Source of the DNA: an uncultured Negativibacillus sp.
Lineage (GTDB): Bacteria > Bacillota > Clostridia > Oscillospirales > Ruminococcaceae
Direction: 5' to 3'
NCBI RefSeq assembly: GCF_944388365.1
Contig: NZ_CALXIN010000020.1
Span: 1-33,079 of the forward strand
DNA: 33,079 nt
Part shown: piece after piece, positions 15,682 through 23,901 of the stretch
Numbering within the stretch: the first letter of the stretch is position 1
Layout of the letters: each line of letters begins with the position of its first letter
The notes under the pieces: model-generated
What the model was told of the DNA's origin: nothing
The model's input: only the letters and a program-made list of their open reading frames with translations
Databases searched by the model: none
Translations under genes and position numbers: made by a program

Positions 15682-18297
15682 GTGAAAAGACGTCTTAGCT
15701 CTTGTTTTGTTTCCGACACAAATCAATTTGAGCAGTACTTGTTTGCAAGGATGGTAACAGAAATGGCAAGTTTATTCAAAGGCAATCTGATGAAAAAGAA
15801 GATTGAGCTGGTAGCGCTGATCCTGTGCGTTATATGCAGTATCGTGCTGATCGGCCGCCTGTTCTATCTGCAGGTGATCGAGGGGGATAAGTATAAACAG
15901 CTGGCGCTCAATCAGCAGCTGCAGGATACGATCATTGAACCGCACCGAGGTTCTATTTACGATACCAATATGAAAACGCTGGCAACCAGCAAAACGGTGT
16001 GGGATGTCGTCTTTGAGCCGGCAAATCTGAGCTCAAACGATGAAACACGCGAAAAGGAATTGCAGGCACTGTGTGATCCGGTCAACGGATTGCCGGCAAT
16101 TTTGGATGTCACAGAAGAGGAAATTCGCGAAAAGGCCAAGAATGAAAACTCCTATTGGCAGGTTCTTGCCTATAAGGTAGATAAGGAAACAGCGGACCAG
16201 GTCCAGAGCTTTATCAACGGCGTCGGTCAGGAGGACCGCGTTGCAATCAACTGCATCAAGCTCAGCCAGGGAACCAAGCGTGTTTATCCGTTTGATGATC
16301 TGGCGGCAACGGTGCTGGGCTTTGTCAATGCCTACGATAACCGTGGCGCCTACGGACTGGAGTCGTATTATAACAAGATCCTCACCGGTACCGAGGGACG
16401 AATTGTTTCTGCAAAAAACGGTCAGAACGGTGAGATGCCGTTCCAGTATGAAAAGCTGTATGAATCGCAGGACGGCAACTCGCTGGTGCTGACGATTGAT
16501 GAGGTTATCCAGCACTTTGTCGAGAAGCATCTGGAAATCGCAGTTGCCGAACATGAGGTCAAAGAGCGAGCACTTGCCGTTGTCATGGATGTGGACACCG
16601 GTGAAATTCTGGCGATGTCCAGCAAACCGGACTTTGACCCAAATAATCCGCGGCAGCTGACCGATAAACAGGCAGTTATTCGTCTGGAAGAAGAGATCGC
16701 AAAGAAAAAACAGGAGCAAAACACCAATCCTGTTCCCGCAGAAGACAATCAGCAGACCGACGAGCAGACGACCGAACAGACAACCGACGAGCAGACACAG
16801 CAGACATCGGTAGAGGTGGAGGAAACAACGATCGCGCTGGAGGATATCACCGCCAATGACCTGCTGACAGAAAACCTTCGTGCAAGAGCACTCAGCGGCG
16901 GTCTGACCGAGGACGAATTTGATGAGTGGCTGCTGACCGAACAGAACCGCCAGTGGAGAAACAAGGTCATCTCTGACCCGTATGAGCCAGGTTCGGTATT
17001 CAAGCTGATTACCGCTTCGGCTGCATTGGACAGCGGCAGCGTAACAATGAACAGCACCTTCCACTGCTATGGATTTAAAGAGGTTGCAGGCAACACCATC
17101 CACTGTTGGAAACGTGACGGCGGTCATGGCGCACAGACGCTGATGGAAGCGGTTAAACATTCCTGTAACCCTTCGTTTATTGAGATCGGTCAGGCGACCG
17201 GTGTGGGAAACTTTACCACCTACTTTGACCGCTTTGGACTGGGTGATCTGACCGAGGTGGATCTGCCAGGTGAGGCGACCGGTATTCACTATACAGCCGA
17301 TGATATGGGAATTGCAGAGCTGAGCTCGAGCGCATTCGGCCAGACCTTTAAGGTGTCGGCTATCCAGCTGATCACTGGCCTGTCGGCATCGCTCAACGGC
17401 GGCAATCTGATGCAGCCGCATGTCGTGCGCCAGATCATTGATTCGGATCATAATATCGTTGAAACGATAGAACCAACGGTCAAACGTCAGGTTATTTCGG
17501 AGGATACTTCTGCGCTGATCTGCTACATGGGCGAGCAGGTTGTCGGCGGCGGTTCGGATGCAACCGGTCGAAATGCAGCCATTCCAGGCTACCGCATCGG
17601 TGGTAAGACCGGTACCTCCGAAAAGCTGGATAACTTTGATGAAAACGGCGTTCAGTACGGTAACGTGCTGTCCTTCCTGGGCTTTGCACCGGCCGACGAT
17701 CCGAAGATCGCTGTGCTGGTTGCACTGGATGAGCCAGTTGTCGGTGACGCACAGTCCTCGACCATCGCTGCACCGGTTGTTGGTGCAATGCTGGAAGATA
17801 TTTTGCCATATTTGGGCTACGAGCCGAGCTTTACCGAAGAGGAACTGGCAGAACAGGGCGATGTCACCGTACAAACCTATCTGGGACAGAAGCCGCATGA
17901 GGCACAGAGTACCATCCGCTCTGCGGGACTTAAGACAGAGATCGTCGGCGATGGAACCAGCGTCCTCAAACAGATTCCGGAACCAGGAAAGACCCTGCCA
18001 TACGGCGGCACAGTCATCCTGTACACCGATGAGGATGAAGCAAACAGCATGGGAACCGTGCCGGATGTCATCGGACGCGGTGTTTCGGATGCAAACCAGA
18101 TTATCACCAATGCCGGATTTAATATCAATATCACCGGAACGGTACCGGAGGGTCAGGAGGAAATCGTCATGACCCAGGACCCACTTCCTGGAACACAGGC
18201 GGAGATCGGCAGCATTGTCACCGTCAGCCTGGAGCCGCCGAGTGAGGAAACCGAAGATACGGCTGCACAGACTGATCAGCCTGTGCAAACGGAATAG
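15682..18297 (+). CDS. Class B PBP with two PASTA domains (PBP2B/SpoVD type)
   Basis: This transpeptidase cross-links septal or spore peptidoglycan. The 871-residue protein has a membrane segment at about 40-64, the PBP dimerisation domain (IIEPHRGSIYD), and then a transpeptidase domain with S438 in YEPGSVFK (SxxK), S494-C-N496 (SxN) and K642-T-G (KTG). Two PASTA domains follow (about 715-785 and 790-855). A linker of about 95 residues (330-425) before the active site contains a Q/T/E-rich low-complexity stretch, discussed separately. The GTG start at 15682 has AGGAG 7 bases upstream; ATGs further in lack a good site. Position after ftsL fits ftsI/pbpB; the PASTA domains also fit spoVD, and one gene may serve both roles. 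Confidence 0.93.
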   Translation: MKRRLSSCFVSDTNQFEQYLFARMVTEMASLFKGNLMKKKIELVALILCVICSIVLIGRLFYLQVIEGDKYKQLALNQQLQDTIIEPHRGSIYDTNMKTLATSKTVWDVVFEPANLSSNDETREKELQALCDPVNGLPAILDVTEEEIREKAKNENSYWQVLAYKVDKETADQVQSFINGVGQEDRVAINCIKLSQGTKRVYPFDDLAATVLGFVNAYDNRGAYGLESYYNKILTGTEGRIVSAKNGQNGEMPFQYEKLYESQDGNSLVLTIDEVIQHFVEKHLEIAVAEHEVKERALAVVMDVDTGEILAMSSKPDFDPNNPRQLTDKQAVIRLEEEIAKKKQEQNTNPVPAEDNQQTDEQTTEQTTDEQTQQTSVEVEETTIALEDITANDLLTENLRARALSGGLTEDEFDEWLLTEQNRQWRNKVISDPYEPGSVFKLITASAALDSGSVTMNSTFHCYGFKEVAGNTIHCWKRDGGHGAQTLMEAVKHSCNPSFIEIGQATGVGNFTTYFDRFGLGDLTEVDLPGEATGIHYTADDMGIAELSSSAFGQTFKVSAIQLITGLSASLNGGNLMQPHVVRQIIDSDHNIVETIEPTVKRQVISEDTSALICYMGEQVVGGGSDATGRNAAIPGYRIGGKTGTSEKLDNFDENGVQYGNVLSFLGFAPADDPKIAVLVALDEPVVGDAQSSTIAAPVVGAMLEDILPYLGYEPSFTEEELAEQGDVTVQTYLGQKPHEAQSTIRSAGLKTEIVGDGTSVLKQIPEPGKTLPYGGTVILYTDEDEANSMGTVPDVIGRGVSDANQIITNAGFNINITGTVPEGQEEIVMTQDPLPGTQAEIGSIVTVSLEPPSEETEDTAAQTDQPVQTE

Positions 18298-18360
18298 AAA
18301 ATCATCAGCTGCTCTTTGATCAAAATACCGGTGCCGGATGGCGCGGGAAGGGGAAGCGTT

Positions 18361-19809
18361 ATGAACCTGCGACAGCTTTTTAGCGAGATATTGCCCGACA
18401 ATCGACTGCCGGAAACACAGGTCACTTCGGTGACCTGCGATTCCCGACAGGTGCAGCGTGGAAGCGTGTTTGTCTGTGTCCGCGGCAGCCGCGGTGATGG
18501 ACACAACCATGTTGCACAGGCGCTGGAGCGCGGAGCGGCGTTGGTGGTGGCACAGACCGACTGCGGCATCCCAAATCAGCTGCTCTTTGCCGATACCCGT
18601 GAAGCGTATAGCCGGCTGTGCGCCGCCTTCTTTGGACATCCGGCAAACCGGATGCGCCTGATCGCCATCACCGGTACCAACGGCAAGACGACCACGGCTT
18701 GGCTGGTGCAGCATGCGCTGGAACAGCTGGGACATAAAGCCGGATTGATTGGAACCATCTGCAACAAGCTGGGTGCCGGACAGGTGCTGCCTGCCCGCTA
18801 TACCACTCCTGATCCCTGGGAGCTGCATGGATTGTTTTCACGCATGCTGCAAAACGGCTGCACCGAAGTGGTGATGGAGGCTTCGTCTCATGCGCTGGAA
18901 CAGCGACGTCTGGAAGGATGCCGCTTTGCCTGCGGCGTGTTTACCAACCTCAGTCCCGAACATTTGGATTACCATCCCGACCTGGAAAGCTATTTTCAGG
19001 CGAAAGCACGGCTGTTTTCGATGTGTGACACAGCAGCGCTCAACGGTGTGGATGTTCATGGGCAGAGGTTATACCGGCAGCTGGAAGGGAAACTTCCGCT
19101 GCTGAGCTTCGGCGAGGGACAGCAGCTTTCTGCGCAGGGTGTTCGTTTGTATGCTGACCGGTGTGAAATGACACTGGTTTATGGGCAGCAGAACTGCCAT
19201 GCCTGTCTGCGGATGCCAGGACAGTTTTCGGTCGAGAACCTGCTGGCAGCGGTAGCGGCATTGCTGCAATGTGGATTTAAATTGGAAGAATCGGTGAACG
19301 CTGTCTGCTCCTGCCAGGGAGTACCCGGGCGCACCGAGGTGTGTATCAGTCAGGACGGCATCACCGTACTGCGCGATTATGCGCATACGCCCGACAGCCT
19401 GCAAAAGGTATTGGATACGGTGCGCGGATTTTGCGAAGGGAGACTCATCGTGGTGTTTGGCTGCCCAGGACGGCGGGACCGCCAGAAACGTCCGCTGATG
19501 GCAAAGGCAGTGTGTGAACGTGCCGACCTGCTGGTGATGACAGCGGATAATCCAAGGGAAGAGCCGCTGGAGCAGATTTTTGCGGATGCTATGCCAGGAC
19601 TTTCCGGAGCAGGACGGCGTGCGCGCGTGATTGCCGACCGCAGGGATGCAATCTCCTGGGCAATCGGGAACAGCCGAGCCGGAGATATTGTGCTGCTGGC
19701 AGGAAAAGGGCACGAAGATTACCAGGTTTTGGAAGATCGCACCATCTGTTTTGACGAAAAAGAGATTGTTATGCAGATTTTTAGCCAAAGATGTGCAGAT
19801 AAAAGGTAA
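18361..19809 (+). CDS. murE: UDP-MurNAc-L-Ala-D-Glu:meso-DAP ligase MurE
   Basis: MurE adds the third residue of the stem peptide. The 483-residue protein has the ATP loop TGTNGKTTT (104-112), SSHALEQRRL, and FTNLSPEHLDYH. D396-N-P-R399 in MTADNPREEP is the motif for meso-diaminopimelate specificity. LLAGKGHEDYQ closes the C-terminal domain. A normally well-conserved GGDRDxxKRP stretch appears here as CPGRRDRQKRP, a change I return to below. The ATG at 18361 has AGGGGAAG upstream; an ATG at 18316 has no site. It is 63 bases downstream of the PBP gene. Confidence 0.95.
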   Translation: MNLRQLFSEILPDNRLPETQVTSVTCDSRQVQRGSVFVCVRGSRGDGHNHVAQALERGAALVVAQTDCGIPNQLLFADTREAYSRLCAAFFGHPANRMRLIAITGTNGKTTTAWLVQHALEQLGHKAGLIGTICNKLGAGQVLPARYTTPDPWELHGLFSRMLQNGCTEVVMEASSHALEQRRLEGCRFACGVFTNLSPEHLDYHPDLESYFQAKARLFSMCDTAALNGVDVHGQRLYRQLEGKLPLLSFGEGQQLSAQGVRLYADRCEMTLVYGQQNCHACLRMPGQFSVENLLAAVAALLQCGFKLEESVNAVCSCQGVPGRTEVCISQDGITVLRDYAHTPDSLQKVLDTVRGFCEGRLIVVFGCPGRRDRQKRPLMAKAVCERADLLVMTADNPREEPLEQIFADAMPGLSGAGRRARVIADRRDAISWAIGNSRAGDIVLLAGKGHEDYQVLEDRTICFDEKEIVMQIFSQRCADKR

Positions 19810-19826
19810 TTTCTATACAAAATAGG

Positions 19827-19855
19827 ATTTCATTTCTTATACAATGTGGTATAAT
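19827..19855 (+). promoter_or_regulatory. Internal extended -10 promoter for murF
   Basis: A perfect TATAAT (19850-19855) is preceded by TGG (19847-19849), making a TGN-extended -10. The -35 at 17 bases upstream, ATTTCA (19827-19832), matches only partly. It would give murF and downstream genes expression independent of the mraZ promoter. Confidence 0.6.
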
Positions 19856-19867
19856 GATTGTCTGCAG

Positions 19868-19919
19868 GGAATGTTTCTGACCGAACCGATAAGAGCGTCG
19901 GTCAGCATTCCACGGTTCG
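19868..19919 (+). promoter_or_regulatory. Structured murF leader with two mutually exclusive hairpins
   Basis: One fold pairs TGACCGA (19878-19884) with TCGGTCA (19898-19904), extended outside by GGAATG/CATTCC (19868-19873 with 19906-19911). A second fold pairs CGAACCG (19882-19888) with CGGTTCG (19913-19919). The two share bases 19882-19884 and interleave, so they cannot both form. The ribosome site GGAGGG is 10 bases after the second stem. Confidence 0.45.
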
Positions 19920-19943
19920 ATCAAAAATGGAGGGTTTTGTGTT

Positions 19944-21368
19944 ATGATACCAATGACACTCGGCGAAATTGCCAAAGCGGTAGGATGCAATGATCCGCAG
20001 ATGGCAACAAATAAGATAAAAATTACATCAATTTCCACAGACTCCCGTCCTCAGCCGGAGGATGGAGATAAAGAGGGATGTCTGTTTGTCGCACTGCGCG
20101 GAGAAAACTTCGACGGACATCAGTATGTCGGCTCGGCGCTGCGCAATAAGGCTTCCTATGCACTGGTCGATCAGAAGGGACGGGAGGAGTTCTGCTCCGA
20201 GATAGACCCTGCCCGCATGATTACCTGCGAAAACACCGAACAGGGCTTTCTTGCGCTGGCAGCTCATTACCGCGACCGTTTTCAGTTTCGGATGGTAGGC
20301 GTCACCGGCAGCGTCGGCAAGACGACCACCAAGGAAATGATTGCGCAGGTTCTGGCGGCAAAATATGAAACATTAAAGACCCAGGGCAACTTCAATAACC
20401 GCGTAGGTCTGCCCAAGACGCTGCTGGAACTGGACGACACCATCCAGGCGGCAGTCATCGAGATGGGTATGAACAGCTTTGGAGAAATCTCCGATCTGAC
20501 GCGCACCGCGCGCCCTGATGCAGCAGTCATCACCAATATTGGTGTTGCACATATCGAATATCTCGGCAGCCGAGAGGGCATTTTAAAAGCAAAGATGGAA
20601 ATTATCGAGGGAATGAAGGACGGTTCTCCGCTGATTCTCAATCACGACGATGACCTGTTGGCTTCGGTACAGTGTCCACAGATGCGCATCATCTACTATG
20701 GCATGGAGAGCGAGGACTGCGATGTTTTTGGCCGCGATGTGGTGGAGGAGGGCAATCAGACCCGCTTTACCATCGTCTGTGATGGAAGGGAATATCCTGC
20801 CTGCATCCCGACCTTCGGACGTCACAATGTGCTCAATGCGCTGGCAGCCTTTGCTGTCGGACGCGAGTTTGATGTCGAGCCGGAAAAAATCATCGAGGCG
20901 CTGACCCACTATAAACCGTCCGGTATGCGCCAGAAGGTGGTGGAACGCCACGGCATCCGTGTGGTCGAGGACTGCTACAATGCCGGCCCTGATTCGATGA
21001 AGGCGGCAATCCGTGCTTTCGGCTCGATGAAACGTCCAAATGGACCCAGCCGCAAGATTCTGGTCATGGGTGATATGCTGGAGCTGGGCGACTATTCCCA
21101 GCAGGCACATTATGAGGCAGGCCACTGTGCCGCCAAAGAGGATATTGATGTCATCTATTGTTATGGCCCACAGTCACAGGCAGCCTGCCAGGGAGCACGC
21201 GAAGCCTGCAACGGACAGTGCGGCAAGGATATCCGCTATTTTACCGACAAGGAAGAGATGACCCAGAGTCTGCTGTCGCTGGTGCATACAGGGGACATCC
21301 TGTGGTTTAAAGCCAGCCGCGGCATGAAGCTGGAAGAGGTGCTCTCCCGCCTGTATGAGCGGTTTTAA
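19944..21368 (+). CDS. murF: UDP-MurNAc-tripeptide:D-Ala-D-Ala ligase MurF
   Basis: MurF adds D-Ala-D-Ala to finish the UDP-MurNAc-pentapeptide. The 474-residue protein has the N-terminal substrate domain with ISTDSRPQPEDG and LFVALRGENFDGHQYV, and then the ATP loop TGSVGKTTTKEM (121-132). TQGNFNNRVGLPKTLLELD, VIEMGMNSFGEISDLTR and NIGVAHIEYLGS follow, then VVEDCYNAGPDSMKAA and VMGDMLELG. All hallmarks are intact. The ATG has GGAGGG 9 bases upstream. An extended -10 promoter and a structured leader lie in the 134-base gap after murE, so this gene may be the head of a sub-operon continuing to ftsZ. Confidence 0.97.
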   Translation: MIPMTLGEIAKAVGCNDPQMATNKIKITSISTDSRPQPEDGDKEGCLFVALRGENFDGHQYVGSALRNKASYALVDQKGREEFCSEIDPARMITCENTEQGFLALAAHYRDRFQFRMVGVTGSVGKTTTKEMIAQVLAAKYETLKTQGNFNNRVGLPKTLLELDDTIQAAVIEMGMNSFGEISDLTRTARPDAAVITNIGVAHIEYLGSREGILKAKMEIIEGMKDGSPLILNHDDDLLASVQCPQMRIIYYGMESEDCDVFGRDVVEEGNQTRFTIVCDGREYPACIPTFGRHNVLNALAAFAVGREFDVEPEKIIEALTHYKPSGMRQKVVERHGIRVVEDCYNAGPDSMKAAIRAFGSMKRPNGPSRKILVMGDMLELGDYSQQAHYEAGHCAAKEDIDVIYCYGPQSQAACQGAREACNGQCGKDIRYFTDKEEMTQSLLSLVHTGDILWFKASRGMKLEEVLSRLYERF

Positions 21369-21402
21369 GATTGTGGACAAAAGAAAGGATTGACATAGAA
21401 AA

Positions 21403-22401
21403 ATGAACTTTATCGCTTTACTGGTGACGCTGGTGTCGTCATTTCTGATTTCGTCGGTCATCGGCCTGTGGCTGATTCCTTTTCTGCATCGTCTGCGCTA
21501 CGGTCAGACCATTCTGGACATCGGTCCGGCCTGGCACAAGAGCAAACAGGGTACTCCGACGATGGGCGGCATCATGTTCATCATCGGCAGCGTGCTGTCC
21601 TGTCTGGCCGGTTGGTGTACACTTTATTTTTCCCAGCAGGGACTGGCGGATGCTGCTCAGAGCGGGCTGTTTTATCTGGTAGGCGGATTTGCAATGGCAC
21701 TGGGCTTTGGTGTCATCGGTTTTCTGGATGACTATATCAAGGTAGTCAAAAAACGCAACCTCGGCTTAAAAGCCTGGCAGAAGTCGGCAGCACAGCTGCT
21801 GGTAGCGGTTGCTTATCTGGCAGCACAGTATTTTTTTGCACCGACAACCCAGCTTTGGATTCCCTTTGCAGGCTCGTTTGACATCGGTCTTTTGTATTTC
21901 CCGCTGATGCTGTTTATCATTATCGGCGCGGTCAATGCGGTCAACCTGACCGATGGCGTCGATGGCTTGGCAGCTTCGGTTACCATGGTTGCAGCGATGG
22001 GCTTTATGGTCATCTCTGCTATCCTGAGCTATTCGCAGATGAACCTGATGGCAGCATCGCTTGCCGGCGGCTGCCTGGGCTTTCTGGTGTGGAACTTCCA
22101 TCCGGCAAAGGTATTCATGGGAGATACCGGTTCGATGTACCTGGGCGGCATGGTAGTGGCACTGGCGTTTGGCCTGCAGATGCCGGTGATCCTCGTCTTT
22201 GTGGGTATCGTCTATGTGGTGGAGACCATGTCGGATATCATCCAGATCGGAAGCGTCAAGCTCACCGGAAAAAGAGTGTTTAAGATGGCGCCGATCCATC
22301 ATCATTTTGAGATGTGTGGCTGGAGCGAGGTAAAGATCGTAGCAGTATTTTCGGCAGTGACAGCGGTTGGCTGTGTGCTGGCGGTGCTGGCAGCTCTCTA
22401 G
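21403..22401 (+). CDS. mraY: Phospho-MurNAc-pentapeptide transferase MraY
   Basis: MraY moves phospho-MurNAc-pentapeptide onto undecaprenyl phosphate, making lipid I. The 332-residue, roughly ten-span membrane protein has GTPTMGGIMFI near residue 45, DDYIKVVKKRNLGL with the DD pair, NAVNLTDGVDGLA, GDTGSMYLGG and APIHHHFE at the C-terminal catalytic loop. These include the Mg-binding aspartates and the HHH motif. The ATG has AAAGGATT upstream. It sits 34 bases after murF. In most relatives murD follows directly; here only 100 non-coding bases separate mraY from ftsW. Confidence 0.97.
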   Translation: MNFIALLVTLVSSFLISSVIGLWLIPFLHRLRYGQTILDIGPAWHKSKQGTPTMGGIMFIIGSVLSCLAGWCTLYFSQQGLADAAQSGLFYLVGGFAMALGFGVIGFLDDYIKVVKKRNLGLKAWQKSAAQLLVAVAYLAAQYFFAPTTQLWIPFAGSFDIGLLYFPLMLFIIIGAVNAVNLTDGVDGLAASVTMVAAMGFMVISAILSYSQMNLMAASLAGGCLGFLVWNFHPAKVFMGDTGSMYLGGMVVALAFGLQMPVILVFVGIVYVVETMSDIIQIGSVKLTGKRVFKMAPIHHHFEMCGWSEVKIVAVFSAVTAVGCVLAVLAAL

Positions 22402-22501
22402 CCCAAAATTGTTTGAGAAAGCATAACACCCATCAGCTGGGGAAAACTTTTAGCGCTGCTCAGGCAGCAAGAGATTCCATTTTGAGAAAGGCGGCGAAAC
22501 G
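22402..22501 (+). other. Intergenic gap where murD is usually found
   Basis: 100 bases between mraY and ftsW with no reading frame of murD type and no remnant motif (no GTNGKTT-like P-loop). It contains only a small GCTGC/GCAGC hairpin (22455-22468) and a weak AAGG ribosome site before the ftsW GTG. Confidence 0.6.
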
Positions 22502-23860
22502 GTGAAGAAAAGACAAGATCCTCCCGCTTTGAGCAAAGGACGTACAACGTCAGGAAATACCCGAAGAAATCAGCAAAATGTGATTTCCTATCCGGGGAAA
22601 AGCACTGTCAGAGGACAAAAACGATATACTCGGCCCAAGGTGGACAGCGGCGCCCGACGAATGACGGTCAAAAAGAGGGTCAGCCGTTCCAAAGCTTATG
22701 CAGACAGCAGAGGAAGCCTTCAGCCAAAGGTGACGCCGCTGTATGTCTGGGGAGATTTTGATGTCCCGTTTCTGCTGCTGGCGCTGGCGCTGTTGGGCTT
22801 TGGACTGGTCATGCTGTTTTCAGCAAGCTATGCCCGTGCCTATTACTATCAGGACAACAGTTTTTACTATATCGGACGTCAGATGCTTTGGTCGGTCATC
22901 GGCGTCGTCGGCATGGTTGCAGCCTCCTTTGTCAATTACCAGTGGCTGCGCCGATTTGCCTGGCCGCTTTATTTTGCTTCGCTGGCCTTGTGTATACTTC
23001 CTTACGCTTTTGATGCGTACAACGGAGCAAGACGAACCGTTTATATCGGCCCGCTGAACTTCCAGCCTTCGGAAATCGGTAAGTTTGCATTGATTCTATT
23101 GTTTGCCCATCTGATGAGCAAGGATCAGAAAAAGATGAAGCACCTGTGGGACGGAACGCTGCGGTATCTGGTGCTGTTTGGCATCATGGCAGTCATCGTT
23201 GTTTTGCAGCCGCATCTGTCGGCGACCGTTCTGATGGTGGGCATCACCGTTGTCATGCTGTTTGTCGGCGGTGCGAACATTATGCACCTGTTGGGCGTTG
23301 GTACGGTTGGCGTCGCAGGAATTGCGGCGATGGTATTTACCATGTGGGGATTCTTCTCCGACCGTTTTGCGCACGTATTGGTGCGTCTGACCTACTGGCT
23401 GGACCCGTTTTCCAGCAATGACGCCGGTGCTTATCAGACCAAACAGTCGCTGATGGCGATTGGCTCCGGCGGACTGCTCGGTGTTGGACTGGGCGAATCC
23501 AGACAGAAGCAGCTTTATCTGCCGGAGGTACAAAACGACTTTATCTTTGCCATTATCTGCGAAGAGCTGGGTTTTGTCGGTGCATGTATCATTATTATTT
23601 TGTTTGCACTGCTCATCTGGCGCGGATATACCATCGCCCTGCATGCAAAGGATCGCTTCGGCGCGTTGTTTGCAGTGGGCATCATCACCCAGATCGGAAT
23701 GCAGGCGATGCTCAATATCATGGTAGTTACCAACACCATCCCTAACACCGGTATCAGCTTGCCGCTGTTCTCCTACGGAGGCACCTCGCTATGTATGATT
23801 ATGGGTGAGATGGGACTATTGTTGTCGGTATCACGACAAGGAATCTATGAAAAAGAGTGA
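22502..23860 (+). CDS. ftsW: SEDS glycosyltransferase FtsW with long basic N-terminal tail
   Basis: FtsW polymerises lipid II glycan at the septum together with its class B PBP. The 452-residue protein has about ten membrane segments starting near residue 88. Family motifs include LGFGLVMLFSAS, LNFQPSEIGKFALILLFAHLM, VVLQPHLSATVL, LGVGLGESRQKQLYLPEVQNDFIFA and NTGISLPLFSYGGTS. The first 85 residues are a Lys/Arg-rich cytoplasmic tail (RQKRYTRPKVDSGARRMTVKKR) absent from most FtsW proteins. The start is a GTG with AAAGGCGG upstream; an inner ATG near codon 54 lacks a good site, so the tail is probably real. The position between mraY and murG, and the ftsL/PBP/ftsQ context, favour FtsW over RodA. 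Confidence 0.93.
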   Translation: MKKRQDPPALSKGRTTSGNTRRNQQNVISYPGKSTVRGQKRYTRPKVDSGARRMTVKKRVSRSKAYADSRGSLQPKVTPLYVWGDFDVPFLLLALALLGFGLVMLFSASYARAYYYQDNSFYYIGRQMLWSVIGVVGMVAASFVNYQWLRRFAWPLYFASLALCILPYAFDAYNGARRTVYIGPLNFQPSEIGKFALILLFAHLMSKDQKKMKHLWDGTLRYLVLFGIMAVIVVLQPHLSATVLMVGITVVMLFVGGANIMHLLGVGTVGVAGIAAMVFTMWGFFSDRFAHVLVRLTYWLDPFSSNDAGAYQTKQSLMAIGSGGLLGVGLGESRQKQLYLPEVQNDFIFAIICEELGFVGACIIIILFALLIWRGYTIALHAKDRFGALFAVGIITQIGMQAMLNIMVVTNTIPNTGISLPLFSYGGTSLCMIMGEMGLLLSVSRQGIYEKE

Positions 23861-23901
23861 CCGGTAGAAGGGTCAGTGCTTTTTGAAAGGAACGGTAGAA
23901 C

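Noticed and set aside
16033-18828. 931-residue open frame on the strand opposite the PBP and murE genes
   Set aside because: It is antisense to two clear genes, has no recognisable domain or ribosome site, and is rich in Cys/His/Arg/Gln as expected from reading a codon-biased gene backwards.
22402-22501. Remnant of murD between mraY and ftsW
   Set aside because: All three plus-strand frames lack Mur ligase motifs; the gap is too short to hold more than a fragment.
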